In this document: positions 23,831 through 35,639 of the stretch, in pieces | Numbering within the stretch: position 1 is the first letter of the stretch | Layout: every line of letters begins with the position of its first letter | The notes under the pieces: model-generated | What the model was told of the DNA's origin: nothing | The model's database searches: none | The model's input: only the letters and a program-made list of their open reading frames with translations | Program-made: the position numbers and the translations under genes | NCBI GenBank assembly: GCA_018340805.1 | Contig: JACMZG010001914.1 | Location: 24,777,981 to 24,841,980 of the forward strand | Origin: Microvelia longipes | Lineage: Eukaryota > Arthropoda > Insecta > Hemiptera > Veliidae | Reading direction: 5' to 3' | Length of the DNA stretch: 64,000 bases

Positions 23831-23883
23831 TTTTAAGTGATAAGAATTTAGATGTTGAACATATTGCGTCTGCAGCTAGTGAA
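23831..23883 (+). CDS. Candidate internal exon of an unidentified gene
   Basis: A strong acceptor (TTTTTTTCAG) and a strong donor (GAA|GTAAGT) bracket 53 nt. Only one frame is open, reading LSDKNLDVEHIASAASE, entering in phase 1 and leaving in phase 0. No partner exon could be tied to it, so this rests on splice signals and amino-acid-like composition alone. Confidence 0.3.
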
Positions 23884-24224
23884 GTAAGTATGAAGTATTG
23901 AATAATAGGGTTACTTCAAACTTTTAGTTTATTTAATTTTTGGATTTAAGTAACCATCTGATATCATCATTGGTAATCTATAATCAATTGGTAATCTGTA
24001 GTAACCATCAAATACCAATAATGATCACTTAAACTGCCAATTACCTTATATTCTTTTACTTAGTCGCTTATAAGCATTTGCGTGTAGCATTGGGTTATTA
24101 CAGGTTATTGTTTTTTTGGTCGAAGATAGTTATTTTAATTATTGATGGTATTTGTTTGTTATTAAAGGTGAATATTGACTATTAAAAGCCAAAAGAACAG
24201 TACTAAAATCTGACAAAAAAATCG

Positions 24225-24965
24225 TGGAGGGGGCTATAAGAATCTAATAATAGTTTATTAAGAGGTATGATCCGCACCAACCTTTGACTTATAAACGTGC
24301 GGAGGCTAAAAAGACCCAATAATAGTTTATTAAGAGGTATGTTCCGCACCAACCTATGCCATATAAACGTGCGGGGCTGAAAGACCCAATAATAGTTTAT
24401 TAAGAGGTAGTTCCGCACACCTATGACTTATAAACGTGCGGAGGCTAAAAAGACCCAATAATAGTTTATTAAGAGGTATGTTCCGCACCAACCTATGACA
24501 TATAAACGTGCGGAGGCTGAAAAGACCCAATAATAGTTTATTAAGAGGTATGTTCCGCACCAACCTATGACATATAAACGTGCGGAGGCTGAAAAGACCC
24601 AATATAGTTTATTAAGAGGATGTTCCGCACCAGCTATGACTTAAAACGTGCGGAGACCTAAAAAGACCCAATAATAGTTTATTAAGAGGTATGTTCCGCA
24701 CCAACCTTTGACTTATAAACGTGCGGAGGCTAAAAAGACCCAATAATGTTTATTAAGAGGTATGTTCCGCACCAACCTATGACTTATAAACGTGCGGAGA
24801 CTAAAAAGACCCAATAATAGTTTATTAGGAGACATGTTCCGCACCAACCTTTGACTTATAAACGTGCGGAGGCTATAAAGACCCAATAATAGTTTATTAA
24901 GAGAAATGTTCCGCACCAACCTTCGACTTGTAAACGTGGGAAGTAGGCAGAAAAGATAATGATGA
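24225..24965 (+). repeat. 72-bp tandem repeat, about ten units
   Basis: Units read CAATAATAGTTTATTAAGAGG, ATGTTCCGCACCAACC and ATAAACGTGCGGAGGCTAAAA. The 72-bp period keeps the minus strand open in blocks with a repeated LVRNIPLNKLLLGL pattern. Units with one-base deletions break this, so it is treated as a minisatellite. Confidence 0.95.
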
Positions 24966-25954
24966 TCTATTGAGAGTTATTTTTCTGCACCAAATTCTGA
25001 CCAATAAAATATTGGAAACAGAAGATTAAAAGGGACTTTTCATCCAAAATGGCATACTTTGGTTTACCTTTAAATAAAACCTGTTGACACTCCGTAGTTA
25101 TTTAATTAAAAATTGACACAACTTGAACTGAATGGTATCCAAATGCAAATACATATGAAGTTTTAAAGTATACTAAATTCTTTTAAATTGACAATAAAAC
25201 ATGTTCATAAAACACTTAGTTATTCTATATGAACTTAAATACTCTATCTTATCTGACTGTCGCGAGTAATTTAATCGATAATTTTAGTATGTCAACCTGT
25301 CTAATTGTTGTAAATGATTGAAATTTCATTTTAATTGTATTTCTTGTTATTTTCTTGTGCCTACCTAATGAGAAAGTATAAAGTTGTTTTAAATAAATCA
25401 ATATATAGATTATGTAAACAGTGATTTAAATGAATTACACAAAGTACACAATTTTGTACTTAATTAGAGTCATGTTACATTGGTGTACTAAATAAACCAT
25501 ACTAGGACAAGCGCAGTAAAGAAAAGTTTCGATTCCGATCAATGCCTTGCAATTTACACGTGCACGGATTTATGTGCGTAAATTATTATGTTCATAATTT
25601 AGATTAGTTTTAGCTTGTAGGGAGCAAAACCCTTAAGTGAAGCTATTCCGATTGTAATGGCACCTGTCAATTGTTTTCATTGGGCCCCATCTCACAATGA
25701 GAATTTAAAATAATGTATGAGTTAAACTTTCACGAAGACAGATCTAGGCTATTGTCCCTAGCGTGTTATTATAGATTTTGCTGATGCATAGTTTCACAAT
25801 ATATGCTTTTAGATCTGTTGCAGTTGCAAACTTTCATAGTATGTTTCTTTTTGGATTTCCCTGTTCTTAATGTTAAGCAATTATTCACAAAACAAGTATT
25901 ATTAAAATATTTCAACGAAACAAAAAACTATAAAACTACGATTTAAGCACTAGA
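24966..25954. other. No gene seen
   Basis: AT-rich DNA without tandem, inverted or coding structure that I can support. Confidence 0.4.
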
Positions 25955-26091
25955 AATAAGCAAAATAGACTTGTGAGAACTTACAGATGTAGAACATCCC
26001 TCATGCAACGTCACGCTGCAGCAAGATGTCCTATTATTTTTAATCAATTACCTAACCATATTAAATCTAATCTGTACTTCAAAGAGTACAA
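25955..26091 (+). pseudogene. 3' end fragment of a non-LTR retrotransposon reverse transcriptase ORF
   Basis: The open frame reads RTYRCRTSLMQRHAAARCPI followed by FNQLPNHIKSN.YFKEYKI. This FN-LP ... FK pattern is typical of the C-terminal tail of Jockey/R1/RTE-type ORF2 proteins. It stops where the large palindrome begins, which is probably inserted into it. Short, so assignment is tentative. Confidence 0.45.
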
Positions 26092-26798
26092 AATTCTGGC
26101 GCGGTGGTCCGCATGTTGGGCGAATTTCCTTTGGATGCGTGTTTGCATGCTTTTTACATTATATAAGTTTACAACTACTAAATAAATAATTCCGGCGCGG
26201 TGGTCCGCTGTCGGGCGAATTTCATTTAGAATACGTGTTTCCGTGCTAAACAACCATTTTCTTCCTTATGCAAGAACCATGCCCATTGCGTGGTTCCGGT
26301 TCATGCTTTAGAACCTATGCAGTTACTCAATTGTCAAGCACTGCTCGTAACTCATTTTGTCTGTATTTTCCAAAGGAAATGCGCATAACTATCCAGTTGG
26401 TTGCACAAAACTATGCCTCTAAAATTAGAAGTACGCTCTATTATTTGCACTAGTTTAAAGCTTAGTTACTTATCTTTAAGCTTAGTCAGTTATCTTTAAA
26501 GGTTTTAGCGCATTTCCTTTGGAAAATACAGACAAAATGAGTTACGAGCAGCTTGACAATTGAGTAACTGCTTAGGTTCTAAAGCATGAACCGGAACCAC
26601 GCAATGGGCATGGTTCTTGCATAAGCAAGAAAATGGTTGTTTAGCACGGAAACACGTATTCTAAATGAAATTCGCCCGACAGCGGACCACCGCGCCGGAA
26701 TTATTTATTTAGTAGTTGTAAACTTATATAATGTAAAAAGCATGCAAACACGCATCCAAAGGAAATTCGCCCAACATGCGGACCACCGCGCCAGAATT
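26092..26798. repeat. Left inner palindrome
   Basis: Arms 26092-26384 and 26508-26798 are near-perfect complements, from AATTCTGGCGCGGTGGTCC to GGAAATGCGC, around a 123-bp spacer. Within each arm the GCGCGGTGGTCCGC...TCGGGCGAATTTC block occurs twice as a direct repeat (about 26098 and 26195). Confidence 0.9.
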
Positions 26799-27450
26799 AT
26801 TTCCTAGTTGTAAACTTATATTAGGTAAAAAAACGATAAAAAATGATTGACCCTTCCAGGATGTGAACCCAGGTACCCTGAGTTTGAGTGGTTGTATTGA
26901 CTCCGGACCACAGGCATTCATCTCAGAGGCCAAAAAACATTGAAAACGACACCTACTCGAAATTTAATTTTCAACGACCGTAATTTGGTTTTCTATAATT
27001 TTTGTGGTTTTTTCGACTTTTTGGTAACTTAAAGTGGTCGTATCGACTTCGGACTGGTTTCATTCGATTCCGCGCCCAAAATTACATTGAAAACGACACC
27101 CTACTTGAAATTTATTTTTTATCGACCTAAATTTTGGTTTTCGGGAATTTAGAATGGTTATTTCGATTTTTAGGTCACTTATAGTGGTCGTATCGACTTC
27201 GGACCGGTTTCATTCGATTCAGCGTCTCAAACAACTAAATATTGACCTTTTTGCGGCAAAAAATATTAACCCTGAATTTTGCCGATTTTTTGAAAATTTC
27301 GCTGACTCAGCAAACCGGGTTAATGACGTCACAAAAACCTGGTTTTAATAGGGTTTGTGTCCCCGAAGGTTGATTTTTGTACCAAGTTTAATTAAAAAAT
27401 ATTAATCCGTTCGAAAGATAGAGTGTTTACAAGAAAGTGTCTAGAAATAC

Positions 27451-27580
<130 letters not shown>

Positions 27581-27929
27581 AGTTTCAAAAAAAGTATTTT
27601 TTCGTCATAAGGGACCTCTGAAACGGATTTGTGTCGTGGTCCGAGGTTCGAATTCCGCCATGACGCCTATCCATTAGGCGAATTTTCAAGGAAATTCGCT
27701 AAAAAGATGTTATACTGTGGCTAAATCCGCCACCTACTAAAACTTAAAACTTATATTTATATTTAACTAACCTAAATCCATCTACTTTTAAAATACTTAG
27801 TTTTTAGCGAATTTCCTTTGGAAATTCGCCTAATGGATAGGCGTCATGGCAGAATTCGAACCTCGGACCACGACACAAATCCGTTTCAGAGGTCCCTTAT
27901 GACGAAAAAAAATTTTCGCGAGACTTTAT

Positions 27930-27937
27930 ATATTATA

Positions 27938-27986
<49 letters not shown>

Positions 27987-28108
27987 ATTATATATTATAT
28001 ATATATTATATTATATATATATTATATATATATATATATTATATATATTATATTATATTATATTATATTATATTATATATATTATATGTTATTATTATAT
28101 ATATATAT

Positions 28109-28150
<42 letters not shown>
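27930..28150. repeat. (TA)n tract in right arm
   Basis: About 220 bp of TA with many TATTATA interruptions. It is longer and more irregular than its left-arm counterpart. Confidence 0.95.
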
Positions 28151-28154
<4 letters not shown>

Positions 28155-28798
28155 TTCTAGACACTTCTTGTAACACTCTATCTTTCGAACGGATTAATAT
28201 TTTTTAACCAAACTTGGTACAAAAATCAACCTTCGGGAGGACACGAACCCTATTGAAACCAGGTTTTTGTGACGTCATTAACCCGGTTTGCTGAGTCAGC
28301 GAAATTTTCAAAAAATCGGCAAATTCAGGGTTAATTTTTTTGCCGCGAAAAAGGTCAACATTTATGTTTTTGAGACGCTGAATCGAATGAAACCGGTCCG
28401 AAGTCGATACGACCACTCTAAGTGCCCTAAAAATCGAAAAAACCATTGTAATTACCGAAACCAAAATTTAGGTCGATAAAAAATAAATTTCGAGTAGGGT
28501 GTCGTTTTCTATGTAATTTTGGGCGCTGAATCGAATGAAACCGGTCCGAAGTCGATACGACCACTTTAAGTTACCAAAAAGTCGAAAAAACCACAAATTA
28601 TAAAAAACCAAAATTACGGTCGTTGAAAATTAAATTTCGAGTAGGGTGTCGTTTTCTATGTTTTTGGGCCTCTGAGTTGAATGCCAGTGGTCCGGAGTCA
28701 ATACGACCACTCAATCTCAGGGTACCTGGGTTCAAATCCTGGAAGGGTCGATAATTTTGTATCGTATTTTTCTTAATATAAGTTTACAACTAGAAAAT

Positions 28799-29370
28799 AA
28801 TTATGGCGCGGTGGTCCGCATGTCGGGCGAATTTCCTTTGGATGCGTGTTTCCGTGCTTTTTACATTATATAAGTTTTCAACTACTAAATAAATAATTCC
28901 GGCGCGGTGGTCCGTTGTCGGGCGAATTTCATTTATTATGCGTGTTTCCGTGCTAAACAATCCATTTCTTGCTTATGCAAGACCATGCCCATTGCGTGGT
29001 TCCGGTTTCATGCTTTAGAACCTAAGCAGTTACTCATTGTCAAGCACTGCTCGTAACTCATTTTGTCTGTATTTTTCAAAGGAAATGCGCTAAATCCTTT
29101 AAAGATAAACTGACTAAGTTAAAGATAAGTAACTAAGCTTTTAAACTAGTGCAAATAATAGTGCGTACATCTAATTTAGAGGCATAGTTTTGTACAACCA
29201 ACTGGATAATTATGCGCATTTCCTTTGAAAAATACAGACAAAATGAGTTACGAGCAGTGCTTGACAATTGAGTAACTGCTTAGGTTCTAAAGCATGAACC
29301 GGAACACGCAATGGGATGGTTCTTGCATAAGCAAGAAAAATGGATTGTTTAGCACGGAAACAGCATAATA
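28799..29370. repeat. Right inner palindrome
   Basis: The arms are roughly 28930-29090 and 29210-29370. The central spacer is the reverse complement of the left inner spacer, so the outer symmetry is preserved. The outer end lacks the second GCGCGG block present on the left, so the right side is truncated by about 150 bp. Confidence 0.85.
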
Positions 29371-29754
29371 TTTAAAAATGAAAAAAAAAAAATATGTTTT
29401 GTTTTAATTAACCAAAATGCATGGAATTTTCACCTTTTGAAATGTAATTAAATTTATAAATTACAAAATATTTGTAAATATTATTATGAATGATTAACTT
29501 TTATAAATAACAAATACTATCTATAAAATTATAAGGAAAAACAAATAATGATGAAATATATAGCCGCGCACAAGCTATAGCTTATGCGGCTATTAAATAA
29601 TTTATTATTTTCATAGTTTCATTTGCATATTCCATTGTCAAATAGACTTTTATTATTTTTATTATTTATAAATGTTTTATGCTGATATTATATATACTGT
29701 ATGTATGCTTTTAAAATAATAAATAAATCTTAATAATCTTAATGTTCCTATAAT
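29371..29754. other. No gene seen
   Basis: AT-rich. Includes a short hairpin ATAGCCGCGCACAAGCTATAGCTTATGCGGCTAT-like structure at about 29560-29593. Confidence 0.4.
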
Positions 29755-29945
29755 TTTTGCAGTTACGAATAATCATAAGACGTTCCTACAGATATTGTGC
29801 CAGTAGGAAAAACCATTAAATGTTTTTATAGATCTTTAGCAATAGCGAATGGTTATAAGACATTCCTACAGATATTTTGCTAGTAGGAATGGCATTAAAT
29901 GTTTTTATAGATCTTTTGCAGTTGCGATTAATTATTTATTGAGCG
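29755..29945 (+). repeat. Two-unit tandem duplication (about 91 bp)
   Basis: Two diverged copies of GCANTNGCGAATNATNATAAG, ATTCCTACAGATATT and TTAAATGTTTTTATAGATCTTT, plus the start of a third. Confidence 0.85.
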
Positions 29946-30394
29946 TTCTTAAAGCTCAAAACAAATATAGTTAGTATATTGTTTTACTAAGACGTACTAT
30001 TTTTAAAATAAATTAAATAATACCTGTTCATCAACCTATGATTATGATGATGAAACTAAAATTATAACAAAGCTTTCGTGATAACGTTTCTCTTAATTGT
30101 TCTTTAATTTCTATTCCTATTAATCTTTTGAGTTTCGGTGACTAATTTGTTTTTTTTTCTATTTACTAAAAGTAGAAAATATATTAAATATTTAATGTGT
30201 TTATTTGTTTAGTAACAAATAATTATTAATATTTATGTAAATTAATATGAATTTTGAAAAGAATACATACATTGTTGGATACATACCAATACATTGTTGG
30301 GAACTGTAAGATAGTGATACGCTTATACCAAATTTCAACTACCAATAAAGAATTGTATTGTATTGTATTGTACAAGTTAGATTATGCTTCGATA
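29946..30394. other. No gene seen
   Basis: AT-rich spacer. TTGTATTGTATTGTAC at about 30353 is a short simple repeat at the edge of the next family A copy. Confidence 0.4.
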
Positions 30395-30680
30395 TTTTAC
30401 ATTAAAAAAAGCGTAGGTGTACAAGTAATTCGATACAAATTGATCTAATACTGATAATGAAATAAATTTGGTACATATGTTGGTCTTAAAATATGGCTAC
30501 ATGCGTGTCAAATATCAAATTAACTAAAAAATGTCTACGTTTTATGAATTGTCGAAATTTTGTAGAGTAATTGTTGCGGATCAATGACGTCATAAAACGT
30601 GTATCTTTCGGATAGCAAAATAAGATTTAAAGATTGTTTTTTGTTTGTTTGTATGTGCCTGTTATCTTCGAATTTTTGGA
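30395..30680 (-). repeat. Divergent family A fragment
   Basis: CTGATAATGAAATAAATTTGG, GGCTACATGCGTGTCAAAT, TGCGGATCAATGACGTCATA and TTCGGATAGCA follow the family A order. The 5S-like part and the ends are missing. Confidence 0.6.
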
Positions 30681-30892
30681 ATATGCTGTCATTCATCATT
30701 AATTAACATATGAAGAGTTTTGGTTAAGATCTTTTGGTAATATTAGCTATCATTGGTGGAAACATGTTTCGCATTATTTTTTTCATTTCAATATGTCTAT
30801 TATGAGATTGTTCGGATGATGGAAAAAGGAGATGGTGAGATGCGATTCTGTTAGACCTCTTAATTCTATAAATATTTGTTTGTTTTAAAATT

Positions 30893-30895
<3 letters not shown>

Positions 30896-30942
<47 letters not shown>

Positions 30943-31025
30943 ATATATATTATATATTATTATATATATATATATAATATAATATATATATATATATTAT
31001 ATATATAATATTTATATATATCTAT
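30896..31025. repeat. (TA)n microsatellite
   Basis: TA run with TATTATATA interruptions. Confidence 0.95.
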
Positions 31026-31684
31026 ATTATCTAATTTTACAATCAGATTTAATTTATATTTAAGTACGTTTTGTTTAATGAATTATTTGTATCATTGAAA
31101 AACAATTCTTTCAGCAGAAATCAATTTACATCTTAGGTACCAAAGACTTTTTATAAAGAGAGCAAGTTTTTCGCATTATGTCACTTTCTTTTCTCTTTAA
31201 CCCGATCTTTTTGAACTCCTCATATCAAACTAATATTTTATTTGTTCTTTTCTTGGACTTTCAAATTTAGTAATGTGTAGTAATGTGTTGAAGTTAGACT
31301 ACATAACATTAAAAGTATAGTCTAACTAGAGTGCTTATATGTTATTAAAGCAAATGCAAATCTCAATTTAAAGCATTTGCTTTTCCTGTCTTTTGAGCTA
31401 GTTAATGTAATACCTAACTGCCGCTTTAAAAAATCAAATAACAATGGGACACGAAACAAGGAAAAACATTCGAAAGCCTCTTTATTAGCCTGTCAATTGT
31501 TAACAATTGTACCTATCATTTTCGAGTGTCGAGATATCTTTTCTCTGATTATATATACATGTAACACAACATGTATTAACATTTTCTTATTTTTATTCTT
31601 ATCTTTTGTTTGTTTTGTTTTACTTTTAAAATGTTTTTTTGTTTATTATTTATAGAAATAAATAATTTGAACTTTAAGAATCAA
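31026..31684. other. No gene seen upstream of the broken cuticle-type locus
   Basis: Expected to hold the signal-peptide exon of the following locus if it were intact, but no Met-initiated hydrophobic exon with a phase-1 donor could be identified. Confidence 0.35.
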
Positions 31685-32432
31685 AAGAGGCGGTGATGGT
31701 GATGATTTTTTCAACAGATATGATGACGATGGCAAATCCAATCTTAGGTACCCACTCACTTCGCTAACTGTATTAACATCTGGTGAAAATTATCACTCGC
31801 TATCTATTGCATATGATAAGATACTAACGGGTAATGTGTACCCAACTTCCATTATAACAAGTTTTGTTTACTTGTCAGGCTGCTTCTTCGTTTTTAGCTT
31901 CACCTGTTGCGGACTCAATTTTCTATCATCCCTCTCACGCATTCTTTTATTATACACCTACTCACGGAGCTCTAAACCCTGCGTCGACTTCACCAATAGT
32001 CTTTCAAACGCTACCTGCAGTTCTTTCATCACATTTGCAATCTGTTGTTCATGATCAGCCAGTACGTCATGCGTACACAGGTTCCGTCCTCTTAGGTCTA
32101 GTGAATCTTCAAAAGGAACTCTTCCAATTGTACCTTTTACCCAAAATACCCTTTAAACAGTACCTTCTACCGAAGGGGTTCTTCAAACAGTACCCTTTAT
32201 TCAAGAAAATTTTCAAATTGTCCCTACTACCCAAGAAGGATTTCAGAATTTACAAACTGCATCAGGAGTCCTTCAAACTGTGCCTATTCTACCACATTTT
32301 GTTTCGCCAGCGCAATCTATCGTTCAGAATATAGCAAGTAATGTATACGATCATTCTGTGCCTACTGGCCAAAGTTATACTAATACGCATCTTCCAGGAG
32401 ATACCTTTCTCATAATATCTGCTGGATCATAA
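31685..32432 (+). pseudogene. Broken secreted-protein gene related to the cuticle cluster
   Basis: Begins with a KRGGDGDDFFNRYDDDG-type frame, recalling the KR that follows the signal-peptide exon in the 34 and 38 kb genes. From about 31880 one frame reads FYHPSHAFFYYTPTHGALNP. Near 32070-32110 the protein-like composition moves to another frame, and in that frame repeats of QTVP-S/F-x-E and LQTVP follow to a TAA at 32430. A TAA at 32154-32156 stands where the repeat predicts CAA (Gln). The frame change and the stop make a working product unlikely unless the assembly is in error. Confidence 0.5.
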
Positions 32433-32762
32433 TACCTTCATCATAATATCAACCTCAAAATAATATAAGTTTAAGATTGATTAAATTCCGTACCTAACCT
32501 CCTATATATTTTGTTATTTGACTATTTTTTATGTGTTCTTTTAATGGAAATGTATACAGTATTATAAGGTGTTAAAAGTGCTTGTATATGAGCTCCTATT
32601 TGCGGAATTTAAAAAGATATAATAATAATAATAAACAGTAATTATGAAATTAAAAAGTTTTCAGTTAACTCTGTTTGCTTTTGAGCTAAGCAAGCAGCTT
32701 AGCTCCAGCGTAAAAATATTACCAGCGTAAAATTTGATAGCTAATATATGAGACTCGCTTAA

Positions 32763-32969
32763 AGAGATGTTATTTACTGATCAGGATTTGGTAGCTAGAA
32801 AGCAGTGGCGGATTACTCAAAGACTAGCGGACCACTTTTGGTCAAGATGGATTCACGAATATTTACCACAACTGACTAGAAGAGCGAAATGGCATAATAG
32901 AATGGAAGAATTGAAATTAGGTGATGTAGTAATAATAGTCAAAAACAATAGTAGCTTTAATCAAAATTA
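32763..32969 (+). pseudogene. BEL/Pao retroelement integrase C-terminal fragment
   Basis: The frame reads QWRITQRLADHFWSRWIHEY and on to LPQL..R.KWH...E.LGDVVII. This is the conserved end of BEL/Pao pol: a WRR-ADxFWxRWxxEYLP block followed by an SH3-like GDxVLI strand. It stops within about 67 residues and nothing else of the element is attached. Confidence 0.75.
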
Positions 32970-33014
32970 AAGATATACTTAGGGAAAACAATTACACAGA
33001 TAAACTAGTCTGCA

Positions 33015-33740
33015 ACCTATTGTGTCGTTACCATAACCCACTTATCCAAATACCTCCTATTACTGCTAATCATAGTCACTGACCACTCTCTTACCTACAT
33101 AGGACACCCTACATACCAAATTAAAAACTTATTTAAAGACTGCAACATTAAAATTGCTCTAAAACATCCTGTTAATTTCTACATTAAATATTTTTCAAAA
33201 TTAAAAGATCCCCTCACAGGAGAGACCTCTCAACTTTTCAAAAAAAGACTTGACACACATAACAATTAAATACTTGACAACTCTAACCTTACAGCCTTAT
33301 CAGAACATGTGACAAAACTTGACCACCGACCAGACAAAGAAAACTGTCGTACAATATAATTGTGTCTATACAATATAAAACTGTCGTATACTTCATACAG
33401 AACCTCATAATGACCAATTTTTAGAAATGCTCTATATAAAAGCTGACAAAGACAGTATGAACAAAAAACAAGACATTAACAATCTTACTAGTATTTATTA
33501 TAATATTATCTTAACATCCTAATTTTTCCTTTGCCTTTTTGTAATTTCATTTTAAATTTATTTACTTAGTTAGACACATGACATAAAAAACATTCAAAAT
33601 TTTATTATTTTCTAACATTTTCATTTTTTGTCATTTTTAAGAACTGAAGAAGCTTAGGATCCCTGGGCGAAAGCTCTTCAACAATTTATTTTCAATACAT
33701 TTTTATAAGGACTAAAGTCTTCATTAATTTAATTGATATA
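33015..33740 (+). pseudogene. Penelope-like element remnant (GIY-YIG end and 3' tail)
   Basis: GHPTYQIKNLFKDCNIKIAL resembles the linker between RT and the GIY-YIG nuclease of Penelope-like elements. The next part, GETSQLFKKRLDTHN, fits the nuclease's YxGxTxxxxxxRxxxH motif with the first Tyr lost. Further frames give ALSEHVTKLDHRPDKEN and FLEMLYIKADKDSMNKKQDI, both typical of the C-terminus. Stop codons and frame changes break the reading. The tail (CTGAAGAAGCTTAGGATCCC...GAAAGCTCTTC) is a likely 3' UTR. Confidence 0.55.
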
Positions 33741-34351
33741 ACTAAGTATAGTTATATAAATTATATTACTACAACGAAAGTTATAGCGTTGAATATTTTT
33801 ACTTAAAAAATCTCTACGTTTTGTCCACTTTTTCAGTCATCTTTCAAATGCTATAACATTAGTAGTCATCCAATTTGGATGAATAAACACTTGATTTGTT
33901 GGAAATTGCACCAGCTTTCAAAAACAACCTCTTTAAGTTTTTCACAAGACTAACAGGAAACCACTTATTACATGAAACCTATATTTTGTGCGACTTTTAA
34001 AATTTTGAGCTCGCGCAATCATTATGAAGGGGTTTCACTCTGGATAGTCTGACTATGTTGTTTTCTTCACCATTGGAAGTATATTTAAAAAAATGTTTGA
34101 AGTTGTGCAAAATGAGTCACATTTTGTGGTTCCTGGATTAATAGGCTACCCTTAGAGTTCCAGATACGTCATGCTAGACGGTTCCTAAACATTAGATTTC
34201 AGACTTCACTGAGATAAAACGTAGCAGTTTTAAGTATAATCATTTGACATGAACGGAAAATCTTGATTTTTTCAAAATATTTGCCATTCGTACTGTTTTT
34301 GTAAAATAAACTATTAAATTATTAAAAATAATACAAATCATTTTGTGTTAA
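33741..34351. other. No gene seen
   Basis: AT-rich spacer between the Penelope-like remnant and the His/Gln/Val repeat gene. Confidence 0.4.
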
Positions 34352-34357
34352 TTTATT
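34352..34357 (-). terminator. Polyadenylation signal AATAAA
   Basis: On the minus strand, about 32 bp downstream of the stop codon of the 34389-35574 gene. Confidence 0.6.
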
Positions 34358-34388
34358 TCTCTTACAAGTTTTAACTTGCTATAATTAC

Positions 34389-35574
34389 TTATTTTTTGAT
34401 ATGGTTGTATACATGGGAAATAGTATTATACGGATGTTGCTGAAGAATTACTTGCTGTACTGGGCGTGGTTTAAGAATTAGTTGCTGTGCTGGATGTTGC
34501 TGAACAATTACTTGGTGTACTGGATGTTGCTGAAGAATTACTTGGTGTGCTGGATGTTGCTGAACAATTACTTGGTGTGCTGGATGTTGCTGAAGAATCA
34601 CTTGCTGTGCTGGGTGTGGCTGAAGTAAAACTTGCTTTACTGGATGTGCCTGAACAAGCACGTGATCCACTGGGTGTGCCTGAACAAGCACGTGATCCAC
34701 TGGGTGTGCCTGAACAAGCACGTGATCCACTGGGTGTGCCTGAACAAGCACATGATCCACTGGGTGTGACTGTACAAAGACTTGGCTCGTTGGGTGTGAC
34801 GTAATGACTTGTGTTGGTTGTGAATGAACTATGGTTGTTGGTGGTGGTCTACCGAAGATAAATCTTTTTTCTCTATATTCTGCAAAAATATATATTTTAA
34901 AATAAAACAAGCAATTTAGTACAATCTTTTAGCAAATAGTTTACTTTTAACTAGTGAGGGGGGTGAGTATAGCTAGAATTGCACTTGCTGTACATCACCA
35001 TAAAATGTGTGTGTTTACTATGACAAACTTCGGTCATGGTTTGTGGTTTCACTACATTAACAACCAATATATTTTTTTGGGATTCGACGCCTAATTCGTG
35101 TATTATTTGCTTATTTTAAAACAAACATTTAATTACAAAACTGTGGCCGTGTTCCTATATATTTACAGAGGGAAGAGCAAATGTCCCGACTTTATATTTA
35201 ATGTTACATGGTTAAATAAGATATTATGAAATTGGGAATTGAAGTTTCTCCGTAGTAACAGAACCTTATTCTTAGTGACATGATAATGCTCATCGGATAT
35301 CCCACCTATCATGAGCTATCACGATGTAAAAACTAAATTAATCCAATCATAATTGGTAACCACCAATAAGTGCACGTCATAATATTAACTATTTTTTCCA
35401 AACGAAAGTTATGTCAAAAAGTTCATACTTTAAAAAGAAAGGGAAGTCTTAATTCACCAAATTCACCAGCTCATAAAAAAAAGTAACAGAAAAAAAATTA
35501 TTTGAATTTGTAGTTTTATTACCTCCAGCGTATGCGAAAGCGAAGAGGCAGCAAAAAAGTATTTGTTTCACCAT
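34389..35574 (-). CDS. Secreted His/Gln/Val/Pro-repeat protein, two exons
   Basis: Exon 1 (35574-35523) encodes the signal peptide MVKQILFCCLFAFAYAG and ends in phase 1 at a GTAATA donor. Exon 2 (34879-34389) joins in frame after TTTTTGCAG, giving 180 residues. After the signal come EYREKRF, with a dibasic KR, and a short RPPP stretch. The rest is a repeat of about ten residues: HPVDHVLVQA four times, then variants of QHPAHQVIVQ and ILQQHPxQQ. Such short hydrophobic-His-Pro-Gln repeats are common in insect cuticular and extracellular-matrix proteins. Exon layout, the Cys-Cys in the signal peptide and the phase-1 intron match the genes at 38639 and 44282. Divergent from, and 3 kb upstream of, the plus-strand 38639 gene. 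No named family recognised. Confidence 0.85.
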
Positions 35575-35628
35575 ATTGACTGGAGATGTCTTTCTGCTTG
35601 ACTAGCTGGCTAATTGTCTTTCTATATT

Positions 35629-35636
35629 CTTTTATA
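35629..35636 (-). promoter_or_regulatory. TATA box of the 34389-35574 gene
   Basis: TATAAAAG on the minus strand, 55 bp upstream of the start codon. It leaves room for a start site about 30 bp downstream and a short 5' UTR. Confidence 0.65.
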
Positions 35637-35639
35637 AAG

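Noticed and set aside
24225..24965. CRISPR array
   Set aside because: Units are contiguous tandem copies with no unique spacers, and the genome is clearly eukaryotic.
34487..34804. Plus-strand open frame with LDVAEQLLGV repeats
   Set aside because: It is the antisense of the second exon of the His/Gln/Val repeat gene, which has a signal peptide exon, splice sites, TATA box and polyadenylation signal.
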